Of a DNA stretch of 43,487 bases, positions 1-7,858 are shown one piece after another. Within the stretch, counting starts at the first letter, position 1; every line of letters starts with the position of its first letter. The translations under genes and the position numbers were made by a program. The notes under the pieces are model-generated. The model saw nothing but the letters and a program-made list of their open reading frames with translations, searched no databases and was not told the origin of the DNA. The stretch is from Tepidiphilus margaritifer DSM 15129 (GTDB taxonomy: Bacteria; Pseudomonadota; Gammaproteobacteria; Burkholderiales; Rhodocyclaceae). The stretch spans positions 1-43,487 of the forward strand of contig NZ_AUDR01000001.1 of NCBI RefSeq assembly GCF_000425565.1. The letters are read 5' to 3'.

Positions 1-333
1 GGTGAGCGTACCCCTACGGGAACGCATGCCTTCGATGAACTGTGCCAGGCGCTCGGCATCGAACATCGGCTGACCAAACCTCGCCGCCCGCAGACGAACG
101 GTATGGTCGAGCGTTTCAATGGACGCATCAGTGAAGTGCTTGCTACCCACCGCTTCGACAGCCGCGAAGCGCTGGAGGCAACGATTCATCGCTACGTCTG
201 GCTGTACAATCACCACATCCCCCAGAAAGCCTTGGGGCATGTTCCGCCCATCGAGGCCATGAAAAGATGGTATGCGGAAAAACCGGAACTTTTCATAAAA
301 ATACCGCGTAATCGTCCGGGACCTGACAGCTAA
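1..333 (+). CDS. IS481-type transposase, 3' part (5' end outside window)
   Basis: The reading frame is open from the first base and ends at TAA 331-333; about 110 residues are visible. They contain the end of an rve/DDE integrase catalytic domain. The stretch QTNGMVERFNGRI carries the third catalytic acidic residue (Glu), followed by the RYVWLYNHHIPQKALG region typical of IS481-type transposases. The product would cut and join the insertion-sequence ends. The upstream two thirds, including the first two catalytic Asp residues, lie outside the window, so it cannot be judged intact. The stop codon lies inside a 40-bp sequence that recurs at 532-571, as expected when the transposase gene runs almost to the IS terminus. 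Confidence 0.85.
   Translation, partial: GERTPTGTHAFDELCQALGIEHRLTKPRRPQTNGMVERFNGRISEVLATHRFDSREALEATIHRYVWLYNHHIPQKALGHVPPIEAMKRWYAEKPELFIKIPRNRPGPDS
290..329 (+). repeat. IS end sequence, copy 1
   Basis: A 40-bp sequence starting TTTTCATAAAAATACCG and ending GGGACCTGACAG. It overlaps the last codons of the transposase. Its outer end reads CTGTCAGGTCCC on the other strand, which fits a terminal inverted repeat beginning with TGT as in IS481-type elements. It is repeated in the same orientation at 532-571 with one difference (C at 307, T at 549). Confidence 0.7.
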
Positions 334-480
334 TATAATCTCGGAAAGAATCGCCTCGTCGTTTTGTTGTGGATTGGCCGTGGCGGTCCGCGATAGCAGG
401 AATATGGTTAGTCCAAGAGTCATTGTCATTGCACAACAAAGTATCGGGATAATCGGGGTCATACTACGTTTTTCGCTCAT
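330..480 (-). pseudogene. N-terminal fragment of a small membrane/exported protein cut by the IS end
   Basis: An ATG at 480 on the minus strand is preceded by a strong Shine-Dalgarno sequence (GGAGG, about 9 bases upstream). It opens a frame of about 50 codons before reaching the insertion-sequence end at about 329. The peptide begins MSEKRSMTPIIPILCC, continues with a hydrophobic segment (MTMTLGLTIFLL) and then SRTATANPQQ, which looks like a signal anchor or cleavable signal peptide. Beyond 329 the frame stays open antisense through the transposase to the window edge, but that part is not native sequence. I do not recognise the family. I read it as a gene truncated by transposition; a short intact ORF is less likely because no stop occurs before the IS. 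Confidence 0.5.
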
Positions 481-649
481 GCCGCCATCCTCCATGTCCC
501 GTTTACCGCTTCGCCGCCCCGCCAGCTCTGGTTTTCATAAAAATACCGTGTAATCGTCCGGGACCTGACAGTTACACGCAATACCTGTTTGGAGACTCAT
601 CCCCGGCGTGTTGTCGAGCTCGACCTTCTGCGCACGGCTTCGGGGTTTG
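334..649. other. Gap between the IS copy and the LOG gene
   Basis: This 316-bp stretch holds the truncated minus-strand gene (330-480) and the second IS-end copy (532-571). The remaining 572-649, just downstream of the LOG gene stop, shows no gene and no clear T-tailed hairpin. Confidence 0.5.
532..571 (+). repeat. IS end sequence, copy 2 (solo)
   Basis: 39 of 40 bases match 290-329 in direct orientation, and the match starts and stops abruptly on both sides. No transposase coding sequence precedes this copy. It is therefore a solo remnant of an IS right end, or one side of a small duplication or mis-transposition product. The 202 bp between the copies are unrelated to the IS. Confidence 0.65.
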
Positions 650-1375
650 TCAGAGGTTGAGCATCAGTTCGCGTTCGGTCGGCAGGGGTTCGAAACCGCG
701 GCTTTCGTAGTACTTGAAGATCGCCGCGACGATCTCGTCGGGATCGTCGATGAGTTGCACGATGTCGAGGTCTTCGGGGTCGATCATCCCTTCGCCCACG
801 AGCCGCTCGCGCATCCAATCGAGGAGTCCTTGCCAGAAGGGGCGATGGACGAGGATGACGGGGATGCGCCGGCTCTTGCCGGTTTGGATGAGGGTCATCG
901 CTTCGAGCAGCTCGTCGAGGGTGCCGAATCCGCCGGGCATGACCACGTAGGCCGAGGCGAACTTCACGAACATGTACTTGCGCGCGAAGAAATGCCGGAA
1001 CGTCTGCGAAATGTCCTGATAGGGGTTGGCGTGCTGCTCGTGTGGCAGCTGGATGTTGAGCCCCACCGAGGGACTCTTGCCGAAGTAGGCACCCTTGTTG
1101 GCCGCCTCCATCACGCCGGGGCCGCCGCCGGAGATGACGGTGAATCCGGCGTCCGAGAGTTTGCGCGCGATGCGCTCGGTGAGCAGATAATAAGGGTGGT
1201 CGGGCACGACGCGGGCACTGCCGAAGATGCTCACCGCCGGGCGGATGGCGGCGAGCCGCTCGGTGCCCTCGACGAATTCGGCCATGATGCCGAAGATGCG
1301 CCAGGATTCGCGCCCGTTGTATTGGATGTCCTTGGGGTCGACGACCGGATTGGGGAGTTTGTCGTGCAGCGGCAT
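650..1375 (-). CDS. LOG-family nucleotide 5'-monophosphate phosphoribohydrolase-like protein (TIGR00730)
   Basis: 241 residues with a Rossmann-like fold. Two family signatures are visible: GGGPGVMEAANKGA, and the catalytic MPGGFGTLDE (PGGxGTxxE). LOG proteins hydrolyse nucleoside 5'-monophosphates, including cytokinin nucleotides, to free base and ribose phosphate; in bacteria the physiological substrate is often unknown. The frame is open for 83 further codons upstream, but those residues are low-complexity Arg/Ala and run antisense into polA. I chose the ATG at 1375 because AGGAAG lies 5 bases upstream and MPLHDKLPN starts the conserved part. The gene is divergent from polA with 68 bp between starts. 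Confidence 0.85.
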   Translation of the reverse strand: MPLHDKLPNPVVDPKDIQYNGRESWRIFGIMAEFVEGTERLAAIRPAVSIFGSARVVPDHPYYLLTERIARKLSDAGFTVISGGGPGVMEAANKGAYFGKSPSVGLNIQLPHEQHANPYQDISQTFRHFFARKYMFVKFASAYVVMPGGFGTLDELLEAMTLIQTGKSRRIPVILVHRPFWQGLLDWMRERLVGEGMIDPEDLDIVQLIDDPDEIVAAIFKYYESRGFEPLPTERELMLNL

Positions 1376-1406
1376 GGTCTTCCTTTCGTCGTGCGCCGAA
1401 CCGCGG

Positions 1407-1412
1407 TATAGT
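1407..1412 (+). promoter_or_regulatory. Possible -10 element for polA
   Basis: TATAGT matches the sigma-70 -10 consensus at five of six positions and lies 32 bp before the polA start. The hexamer 17 bp upstream (TTTCGT) is a poor -35, so this is a weak prediction. Confidence 0.3.
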
Positions 1413-1443
1413 TGCCCGTTTGCAAGCTTCTGTGAGAGACGCC

Positions 1444-4164
1444 ATGACGACGCGTCTGCTGCTCGTCGACGGTTCGAGCTATCTTTATCGAGCGTATCAC
1501 GCTTTGCCCGATCTGCGCACTTCCCGGGGAGAGCCCACGGGCGCCATCCGCGGGGTGCTGTCGATGCTGCGGCGCCTGGCGCAGGAATTTCCCGCGCCGT
1601 ATCGTGCCTGCGTGTTCGACGCACCGGGTAAAACCTTTCGCGACGAGTGGTATCCCCAGTACAAGGCGCAGCGCCCCGAGATGCCCGAGGACCTCGCCGC
1701 GCAGATTCCCGTGCTGCACGAGGCGATCGAGGCCGAGGGTTGGCCGCTCCTCGTGATCCCGGGGGTGGAAGCCGACGACGTGATCGGCACGCTCACCCGC
1801 CAGGCGTTGGCGCGCGGCTGGGAGGTGGTGATCTCCACCGGCGACAAGGACCTCACCCAGCTCGTCGGCCCGCGGGTGCTGTGGGTCGACACCATGCGCG
1901 GCGAGAAACTCGACGCCCAAGGCGTGGAGGAGAAGTTCGGCGTGCCGCCAGAGCGCATCGTCGATTACCTGGCGCTGGTGGGAGACGCGGTCGACAACGT
2001 CCCCGGCGTGCCGGGCTGCGGCCCCAAGACGGCGGCGAAATGGCTGCGGCAGTACGGTTCGCTCGATGCCTTGCTGGCGCATGCCGATGAGATCAAGGGG
2101 CAAGTGGGGGAGAACTTGCGTGCGGCGCGCGACTTCCTGCCGCTGGCAAGAAAGCTCCTGACCGTGCGCTGTGACCTCGATCTGCCGGTGCGACTGGAAG
2201 ATCTGCAGGCGCGTCCGCCGCAGCGCGAGAAACTTCTCGCGCTCTATGAACGGCTCGAATTCCGCACCTGGTTGAATGAACTGCGGGCACAGGGAGTCGA
2301 GGCGGCGGCCGAGTCGAGCGGCGATGACGGGTTCGAATCGCCGGCGCAAGCCGCGGCGCGGCGTTCGGCCTACGCCTGCCTCACCGACTGGGACGAATTC
2401 GAGCGCTGGCTCGGTGAAATCGAGCAGGGTGCCCGCGTGGCATTCGATACCGAAACGACCAGCCTGGACGCGCGCAAGGCTTCCCTCGTCGGCATCTCCT
2501 TCGCCGTGGGCCCGGGCCGGGCGTGCTACATTCCGCTCGCGCATCGCGGGCTCGAGGTCGGGCCGCAGCTGCCGCGCGAAGAAGTGCTGCGCCGGCTCGC
2601 GCCCTGGTTCGTCGCGGCCGAGGGCAAGGTTGCGCAGAACGCGAAGTACGATTGGCACGTGCTCGCGGCGCACGGGGCCGAGCCAGGCGGGGTCATCGAC
2701 GACACGATGTTGATGTCCTACGTGCTCGAGAGTGACGCCCAGCACGACCTCGACCGGCTCAGCCGCCGCTGGCTTTCGCTCGAACCGCTCACCTATGCCG
2801 AGGTATGCGGCAGCGGCAAGAAACAGATCGGCTTCGACGAGGTGCCGCCGGCGCGCGCGGCAGCCTACGCCGCCGAGGACGCGGACCTCACCTGGCGGCT
2901 CTTCGACGTGCTCTCGGCCAAACTCGCCGCCGAACCCAAGCTCGAACGCGTCTATCGCGACATCGAGCGTCCGCTCGTGCCCGTGCTGGTGGCCATGGAG
3001 CGCGCCGGCGTGGCGATCGATCCCAAGGTGCTCGCGGCCCAATCGGGTGAATTCGAAACCCAGCTGCGCGCGCTCGAGCAAAAAGCCTATGAGCTTGCCG
3101 GGCGATCGTTCAATCTCGCTTCGCCCAAGCAGGTCGCCGAACTCCTGTTTGGCGAGCTGGGCCTGAAAGCGGCCAAGAAGACCGCCGGCGGGCAGGCTTC
3201 GACCAGCGAGGAAGTGCTCGAGCGCCTGGCGCACGAGCATCCCATCGTCGAGGTGCTGCTGCAGCACCGCCAACTCTCGAAACTGAAGAACACCTATCTC
3301 GACAAGCTGCCGAAGATGATCGATCCGCGCACGGGGCGGGTGCACACCACCTTTTCCCAGAGCGTGGTGGTCACGGGGCGCCTGTCCTCGAGCGAGCCGA
3401 ACCTGCAGAACATCCCGGCGCGCACGCCCGAGGGGCGGCGCATCCGCTCGGCCTTCGTCGCTCCGCCCGGCTGCCTGCTGCTGTCGGCGGATTATTCCCA
3501 GATCGAGCTGCGCATCATGGCGCACCTCTCGGGCGACGCGACCCTGGTGGCGGCCTTCCTGCACGGCGAGGACATCCACAAGCACACCGCTTCCGAGATC
3601 TTCGGGGTACCGCTCGAGGCAGTCACGCCCGAACAGCGGCGCGTGGCCAAGACCATCAACTTCGGCCTCATCTACGGCATGAGCGCGCATGGCCTGGCGC
3701 GTAGCCTGGGGATCGACCGCACTTCGGCGCAGCAGTACATCGACCGCTATTTCGCCCGTTATCCGGGCGTGGCGGATTACATGGAGCAGGCGCGCAAGAC
3801 GGCCTATGAGCAGGGCTACGTCGAGACGCTCTACGGCCGCCGCGTGTGGTTGCGCCACATCCGTTCGCGCAATCCGGCCCAACGCCAGGCCGATGAGCGG
3901 GCGGCGATCAATGCACCCATGCAGGGCACCGCGGCCGACCTCATCAAACTCGCGATGATCGGCGTTCATCGTGCCTTGCGAGAGGGCGGCCTTGCGACGA
4001 GACTCATCTTGCAAGTGCACGACGAGCTGGTGCTGGAAGTGCCCGAGGCGGAGGTGGACACCGCGCGTGCGCTCGTCACCGACCAGATGCAGAACGTCGC
4101 GAGGCTGCGCGTGCCGCTCGTGGTCGACGTCGGCGTGGGCCGTAATTGGGACGAGGCGCACTGA
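1444..4164 (+). CDS. polA: DNA polymerase I
   Basis: 906 residues covering all three PolA domains: 5'-3' exonuclease/flap nuclease (about 1-290), 3'-5' exonuclease (about 310-490) and family A polymerase (about 500-906). The proofreading site looks intact: FDTET near residue 335 and YAAEDAD further on supply the DEDD-type metal ligands and tyrosine. Polymerase motif A (DYSQIELRIMAHLSGD, about 682) and motif C (QVHDELVLEV, about 858) are present. The enzyme fills gaps in repair and removes RNA primers from lagging strands. I chose ATG 1444 because it begins the conserved MTTRLLLVDGSSYLYRA; an earlier in-frame start at 1420 would add eight unsupported residues. The stop overlaps the next gene start (TGATG). 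Confidence 0.97.
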   Translation: MTTRLLLVDGSSYLYRAYHALPDLRTSRGEPTGAIRGVLSMLRRLAQEFPAPYRACVFDAPGKTFRDEWYPQYKAQRPEMPEDLAAQIPVLHEAIEAEGWPLLVIPGVEADDVIGTLTRQALARGWEVVISTGDKDLTQLVGPRVLWVDTMRGEKLDAQGVEEKFGVPPERIVDYLALVGDAVDNVPGVPGCGPKTAAKWLRQYGSLDALLAHADEIKGQVGENLRAARDFLPLARKLLTVRCDLDLPVRLEDLQARPPQREKLLALYERLEFRTWLNELRAQGVEAAAESSGDDGFESPAQAAARRSAYACLTDWDEFERWLGEIEQGARVAFDTETTSLDARKASLVGISFAVGPGRACYIPLAHRGLEVGPQLPREEVLRRLAPWFVAAEGKVAQNAKYDWHVLAAHGAEPGGVIDDTMLMSYVLESDAQHDLDRLSRRWLSLEPLTYAEVCGSGKKQIGFDEVPPARAAAYAAEDADLTWRLFDVLSAKLAAEPKLERVYRDIERPLVPVLVAMERAGVAIDPKVLAAQSGEFETQLRALEQKAYELAGRSFNLASPKQVAELLFGELGLKAAKKTAGGQASTSEEVLERLAHEHPIVEVLLQHRQLSKLKNTYLDKLPKMIDPRTGRVHTTFSQSVVVTGRLSSSEPNLQNIPARTPEGRRIRSAFVAPPGCLLLSADYSQIELRIMAHLSGDATLVAAFLHGEDIHKHTASEIFGVPLEAVTPEQRRVAKTINFGLIYGMSAHGLARSLGIDRTSAQQYIDRYFARYPGVADYMEQARKTAYEQGYVETLYGRRVWLRHIRSRNPAQRQADERAAINAPMQGTAADLIKLAMIGVHRALREGGLATRLILQVHDELVLEVPEAEVDTARALVTDQMQNVARLRVPLVVDVGVGRNWDEAH

Positions 4165-5936
4165 TGGAACGGGGCATGGATTCTTCCTGGGTGCTCTATC
4201 GCCGGCTGTGGCAATACGTGCGTCCCTATCGTGCTGCGTTCGTGTTGGCCATGATCGGTTATGCGATTTTCGCCAGCGGTCAGCCGATGATGATGGGCGC
4301 GCTGAAGTATTTCGTCGACGGCCTGACCAATCCGGCACGGGCATGGTTGAACCTACCCCTCGTAGGCGAGATCGACACGCTCTATCTCGTGCCGGCGGCC
4401 CTGATGTTGGTGGCCCTGTGGCAAGGGATCGGTTCGTTTCTCGGGGCTTATTCCTTGTCCAAAGTATCCGTGGGCATCATTCATGATCTGAGAGCAGCCC
4501 TCTTCGCGCATGGGTTGAGGCTCCCTACGGCCTATTACGACAGCCAGGATTCGGGACGCATCATCTCGCGGCTCACTTTCGACGTGACCATGACCACGGG
4601 CGCCGTGACCGATGCGATACGCGTCGTCGTGCGTGAAGGGTTGACCGTGGTCTCGCTCTTTTCCTATCTGCTGTGGTCGAACTGGAAACTCACGCTGATG
4701 CTGGCGGTGCTTCTTCCCGTGCTCGGTGCGATGATGCGCAGTGCCGGGCGCAAGCTGCGCTCCGCCTCACGCCGCTTGCAGGAGACGATGGGGCGCATCA
4801 CCGCCATCGCCACCGAGGCGGTATTGGCACAACGAGTCATCAAAGCCTTTGGTGGCGAGCAGCGGGAATTGCAGCGCTTTGCCCGGGCCAACGACGAGGA
4901 TTTCCAGCGGCAGCTGCGCTTGGCGCGGATCGGAGCCCGCAATGGCTCGACGACGCAGCTCGTCACCTTCGTGGCGATCGGCTCCCTGCTGTGGCTCGTG
5001 CTGTGGCTGCGCGGCGATGCGACCGCCGGTGACCTGGTATCTTATGTCACGGCCGCGGGGCTGCTGCCCAAACCGATCCGGCAGCTGACCGAAGTCAATG
5101 CGCGCATCGCCCGAGGCTTGGCTGGAGCGGAGAGCATCTTTTCGCTGCTCGACGTACCGCCGGAACGCGATGAGGGAAGCTTTGCCCTCGAGCGTGCCCG
5201 CGGCGAAATCGTCTATGAGGGGGTACGCTTCCGGTATCCCAATGCCCGAGACTGGGCGCTCGACGGCTTGGATCTGCACATCGAGCCGGGATCCGTCGTC
5301 GCCCTGGTGGGGCCTTCGGGCAGCGGCAAGTCGACCATGGCCCAGCTGCTGTTGCGCTTCTACGATCCCACCGAAGGCTGCATCCGGCTCGACGGCGTTC
5401 CCTTGCCGCAATGGCGGCTTGCGGCGCTGCGCCGTCAGATCGCCTACGTCGGGCAACAAGTGGTGCTGTTCGACGCGACCGTGGCGGAGAACATCGCCTA
5501 CGGCGCGGGCGAGCGGCAGGTGTCGCGCGAGGAGATCGTCGCGGCGGCGCGCGCGGCGCACGCGCTGGAATTCATCGAACGCCTGCCGCAAGGCTTCGAT
5601 ACCCCCATCGGCGAGAACGGGGCGCTGCTCTCCGGCGGCCAGCGCCAGCGCCTGGCGATCGCCCGCGCCCTCTTGAAAGATGCGCCGGTACTGGTACTCG
5701 ACGAGGCCACCTCCGCTCTGGACAACGAGTCCGAGCGCGCGGTGCAAGCCGCGCTGGAGACCCTCATGCGAGGACGCACGACGCTCGTGATCGCGCACCG
5801 CCTCACGACGGTGGAGCGGGCCGATCGCATCGTGGTGATGGAGCGCGGGCGCATCGTCGAGAGCGGCACGCACGCACAGCTGCTCGCCGCGGGGGGGCGC
5901 TACGCGCAGCTGTACCGGGAGGATCTGGTGACCTGA
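4164..5936 (+). CDS. msbA: MsbA-like lipid A-core flippase, ABC transporter (fused permease and ATPase)
   Basis: 590 residues: an N-terminal type IV ABC exporter membrane domain of about six helices (1-320) and a C-terminal nucleotide-binding domain. The Walker A motif GPSGSGKST lies near residue 383, the signature LLSGGQRQR near 489 and Walker B VLVLDEATSALD near 512. Length and order match MsbA, which flips lipid A-core across the inner membrane; close homologues export other lipids or drugs, so the substrate is inferred. ATG 4164 overlaps the polA stop by one base; an in-frame ATG at 4176 is an alternative. The adjacent convergent glycan operon supports an envelope role. Confidence 0.85.
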   Translation: MERGMDSSWVLYRRLWQYVRPYRAAFVLAMIGYAIFASGQPMMMGALKYFVDGLTNPARAWLNLPLVGEIDTLYLVPAALMLVALWQGIGSFLGAYSLSKVSVGIIHDLRAALFAHGLRLPTAYYDSQDSGRIISRLTFDVTMTTGAVTDAIRVVVREGLTVVSLFSYLLWSNWKLTLMLAVLLPVLGAMMRSAGRKLRSASRRLQETMGRITAIATEAVLAQRVIKAFGGEQRELQRFARANDEDFQRQLRLARIGARNGSTTQLVTFVAIGSLLWLVLWLRGDATAGDLVSYVTAAGLLPKPIRQLTEVNARIARGLAGAESIFSLLDVPPERDEGSFALERARGEIVYEGVRFRYPNARDWALDGLDLHIEPGSVVALVGPSGSGKSTMAQLLLRFYDPTEGCIRLDGVPLPQWRLAALRRQIAYVGQQVVLFDATVAENIAYGAGERQVSREEIVAAARAAHALEFIERLPQGFDTPIGENGALLSGGQRQRLAIARALLKDAPVLVLDEATSALDNESERAVQAALETLMRGRTTLVIAHRLTTVERADRIVVMERGRIVESGTHAQLLAAGGRYAQLYREDLVT

Positions 5937-5976
5937 ATCCGGGGGCGGCCGTTCGTTCGGACTGCCCCGGATTCAG
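5933..5976. terminator. Inverted repeat between convergent msbA and the glycosyltransferase gene
   Basis: CTGAATCCGGGG (5933-5944) pairs perfectly with CCCCGGATTCAG (5965-5976) across a 20-nt loop. The left arm contains the msbA stop codon. It lies exactly between two convergent genes, where a bidirectional terminator is expected, but neither side has a T-tract. Confidence 0.45.
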
Positions 5977-5990
5977 GGGCTCGCGGGATT

Positions 5991-6740
5991 TCAGCTCGAA
6001 GGCAGGGGCGCAGAGGCCCTTTTCTGTTCAGCCACGGAAAAACGGATCATCCGGCGTTTCATCCAGCGCACGGCCAGCATGTCGATGATGGCGTCGAATC
6101 GGTCGAAGATACCGTACTTGCTCTTGCCGCCCAGGCGGGGACGATTGGCGACGGGGACTTCGACGACGCGATAGCCCTGCATGTGGATGAGAATGGGCAG
6201 GAAACGATGGACCCCTTTGAAGAAGGGGATATCTTGCAGACATTCCCGGCGAAAGGCTCGGTAGGTGCAGCCAGCGTCCGAAATGGGATCGTCGAGCACG
6301 CGACTGCGCACCCAGTTTGCCGCCCGCGAGATGACGTGTTTGATCCAGGAGTCGCCTTCCTTGCGCGTTTGCTTGCGCGTACCGCATACGCAGTCGGCGT
6401 GTTCGATGGCGGCGAGAAATTTTTCCAGATCGCGCGGATCGTTTTGCAGATCCGCGTCCATCGTCACGATGATCTCGCCGCGGGCGGCGCGGATGGCGGC
6501 AAAGCTCGCGGCCGATTCGCCCGAATTGCGGTTCAGGCGCTGGATGACCAGGCGGGGGTGGGTCTCGAGCAAGCGACAGAGCAGCTCCCAACTGCCATCG
6601 GTGCTGCAATCGTCGGTGATGACGATCTCGTAGTCCAGCCCCAGCCGGTCCGCTTCGGCCTCGAGGCGCTCGAGCAGTGCCTCGAGGTTGTCCCGTTCGT
6701 TGTAACAAGGGATCGCAAAACTGACTTTCGGTTCACTCAC
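5991..6740 (-). CDS. Family 2 glycosyltransferase, DPM1/ArnC-like
   Basis: 249 residues of GT-A fold. The N-terminal FAIPCYNERDNLEAL, the TDDCSTDGS loop and the metal-binding DADLQNDP motif (near residue 95) identify a GT2 enzyme of the dolichyl/undecaprenyl-phosphate sugar transferase group. Unlike ArnC it has no C-terminal membrane helices, so it resembles the soluble DPM1 type. It probably moves a sugar from a nucleotide donor onto undecaprenyl phosphate at the cytoplasmic face. The start is GTG 6740, which overlaps the stop of the upstream aminotransferase (GTGA), showing translational coupling. It is the last gene of the four-gene glycan operon, so it likely provides the lipid-linked donor for the ArnT-like enzyme at 7859-9538. 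Confidence 0.85.
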   Translation of the reverse strand: MSEPKVSFAIPCYNERDNLEALLERLEAEADRLGLDYEIVITDDCSTDGSWELLCRLLETHPRLVIQRLNRNSGESAASFAAIRAARGEIIVTMDADLQNDPRDLEKFLAAIEHADCVCGTRKQTRKEGDSWIKHVISRAANWVRSRVLDDPISDAGCTYRAFRRECLQDIPFFKGVHRFLPILIHMQGYRVVEVPVANRPRLGGKSKYGIFDRFDAIIDMLAVRWMKRRMIRFSVAEQKRASAPLPSS

Positions 6741-7828
6741 GCGCTGCGCTCCAGGAATTCCACGATGCGATCGCAGACGAAATCGACGTCGGCGAGCGGC
6801 AAGTCTCCATAGATGGGCAAAGAGAGGATCTCACCGACGAGCGCTTCGGTATGGGGGAGCTTGGGCAGGTCGGGGTAGAGCGCCGTCACGGCCGGTTGCT
6901 GGTGGTTGGGGATCGGATAATGAATCCCCGTGCCGATGCCATGGGCAGCGAGATGGGCGGCGAGCTCGTCCCGCCGCGGCGTGCGGATGACGTACATGTG
7001 ATAAGCGTGTTCCGCCCAGGGTTTTTCCAGCGGCGTGGCCACCAACCCGGCGAGGCGTTCGTTGTAGCGCGCTGCCACCCGGCGGCGATGGGCGTTGAAC
7101 TCGTCGAGCTGCCGCAGCAGGACGCGTCCAGCCGCCGCTTGGATTTCATTGAAACGCAGATTGAATCCGACCATCTCGTGGACGTACTTGGACTTGCGCC
7201 CGTGGTCGCGCAGCATACGCACCCGCTCGGCCACCGCCGCATCGTTCGTCATGATGCAGCCTCCGTCGCCGAGCACGGTCAGGTTCTTGGTGGGATAGAA
7301 GGAAAAGGCACTGGCCGTGCCGATCGAACCGACCTTGCGGCCGCGATGGGTTGCTCCCGTGGCCTGGGCGCAATCTTCGAGCAACCACAGCTTGTGGCGT
7401 TCGGCGATCGCCTGCAAGGCGTCCATGTCGGCCGGATGACCATAGAGATGCACGGCGATGATGCCGACGGTGCGCGGCGTGACGGCCGCAGCCACTGCGG
7501 CCGGATCGAGGCAATAGGTTTCGTCGACGTCGACGAAGACCGGCTTCGCCCCCCAATGGATCAGGGGCTCGATGGTGGGAAAGGCCGTATGGGACGGCAC
7601 GATCACCTCATCGCCCGGCTCGAGCCCCATGGCCCGATGCAGCAGGAAAACGGCGGCCGTCCAGGATGATGACAGCACGCAGTGCTTCATCCCGACATAG
7701 GCGGCCAATTCTTCCTCGAAGGCGGCGCATTGCTCGCCCAGGATGTATTTGCCCGAATCGACGGCGGTGAGCACCGCCTGGCGAACCTCGTCGGTGATGG
7801 TGATCTTGGAAAGGGGGATGGAGGTCAT
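6737..7828 (-). CDS. DegT/DnrJ/EryC1-family PLP sugar aminotransferase
   Basis: 363 residues, the normal length for ArnB/WbpE/GnnB-type enzymes. The PLP-binding Lys is in FSFYPTKNLTVLGDGG (Lys181), and the conserved Asp contacting the cofactor is in LEDCAQATGA (Asp152). These enzymes convert a keto nucleotide sugar to an amino sugar, usually with glutamate as donor. In this operon the keto substrate would come from the dehydrogenase at 9535-10623. I use ATG 7828, preceded by GAGACAGG. A GTG at 7858 directly abuts the stop of the upstream gene and would add ten residues. Whether the amino group goes on C3 or C4 cannot be told from sequence alone. Confidence 0.85.
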   Translation of the reverse strand: MTSIPLSKITITDEVRQAVLTAVDSGKYILGEQCAAFEEELAAYVGMKHCVLSSSWTAAVFLLHRAMGLEPGDEVIVPSHTAFPTIEPLIHWGAKPVFVDVDETYCLDPAAVAAAVTPRTVGIIAVHLYGHPADMDALQAIAERHKLWLLEDCAQATGATHRGRKVGSIGTASAFSFYPTKNLTVLGDGGCIMTNDAAVAERVRMLRDHGRKSKYVHEMVGFNLRFNEIQAAAGRVLLRQLDEFNAHRRRVAARYNERLAGLVATPLEKPWAEHAYHMYVIRTPRRDELAAHLAAHGIGTGIHYPIPNHQQPAVTALYPDLPKLPHTEALVGEILSLPIYGDLPLADVDFVCDRIVEFLERSA

Positions 7829-7858
7829 GAGCCTGTCTCGCGTAACGTAAATGGACAC

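Noticed and set aside
597-1445. Long minus-strand frame overlapping the LOG gene, rich in Arg/Ala/His
   Set aside because: It is a different reading frame of the LOG coding strand, with low-complexity product and no motif.
1231-4344. 1037-codon minus-strand frame antisense to polA
   Set aside because: Antisense shadow of a strongly conserved gene in high-GC DNA; composition is His/Arg/Ala-rich and no domain is visible.
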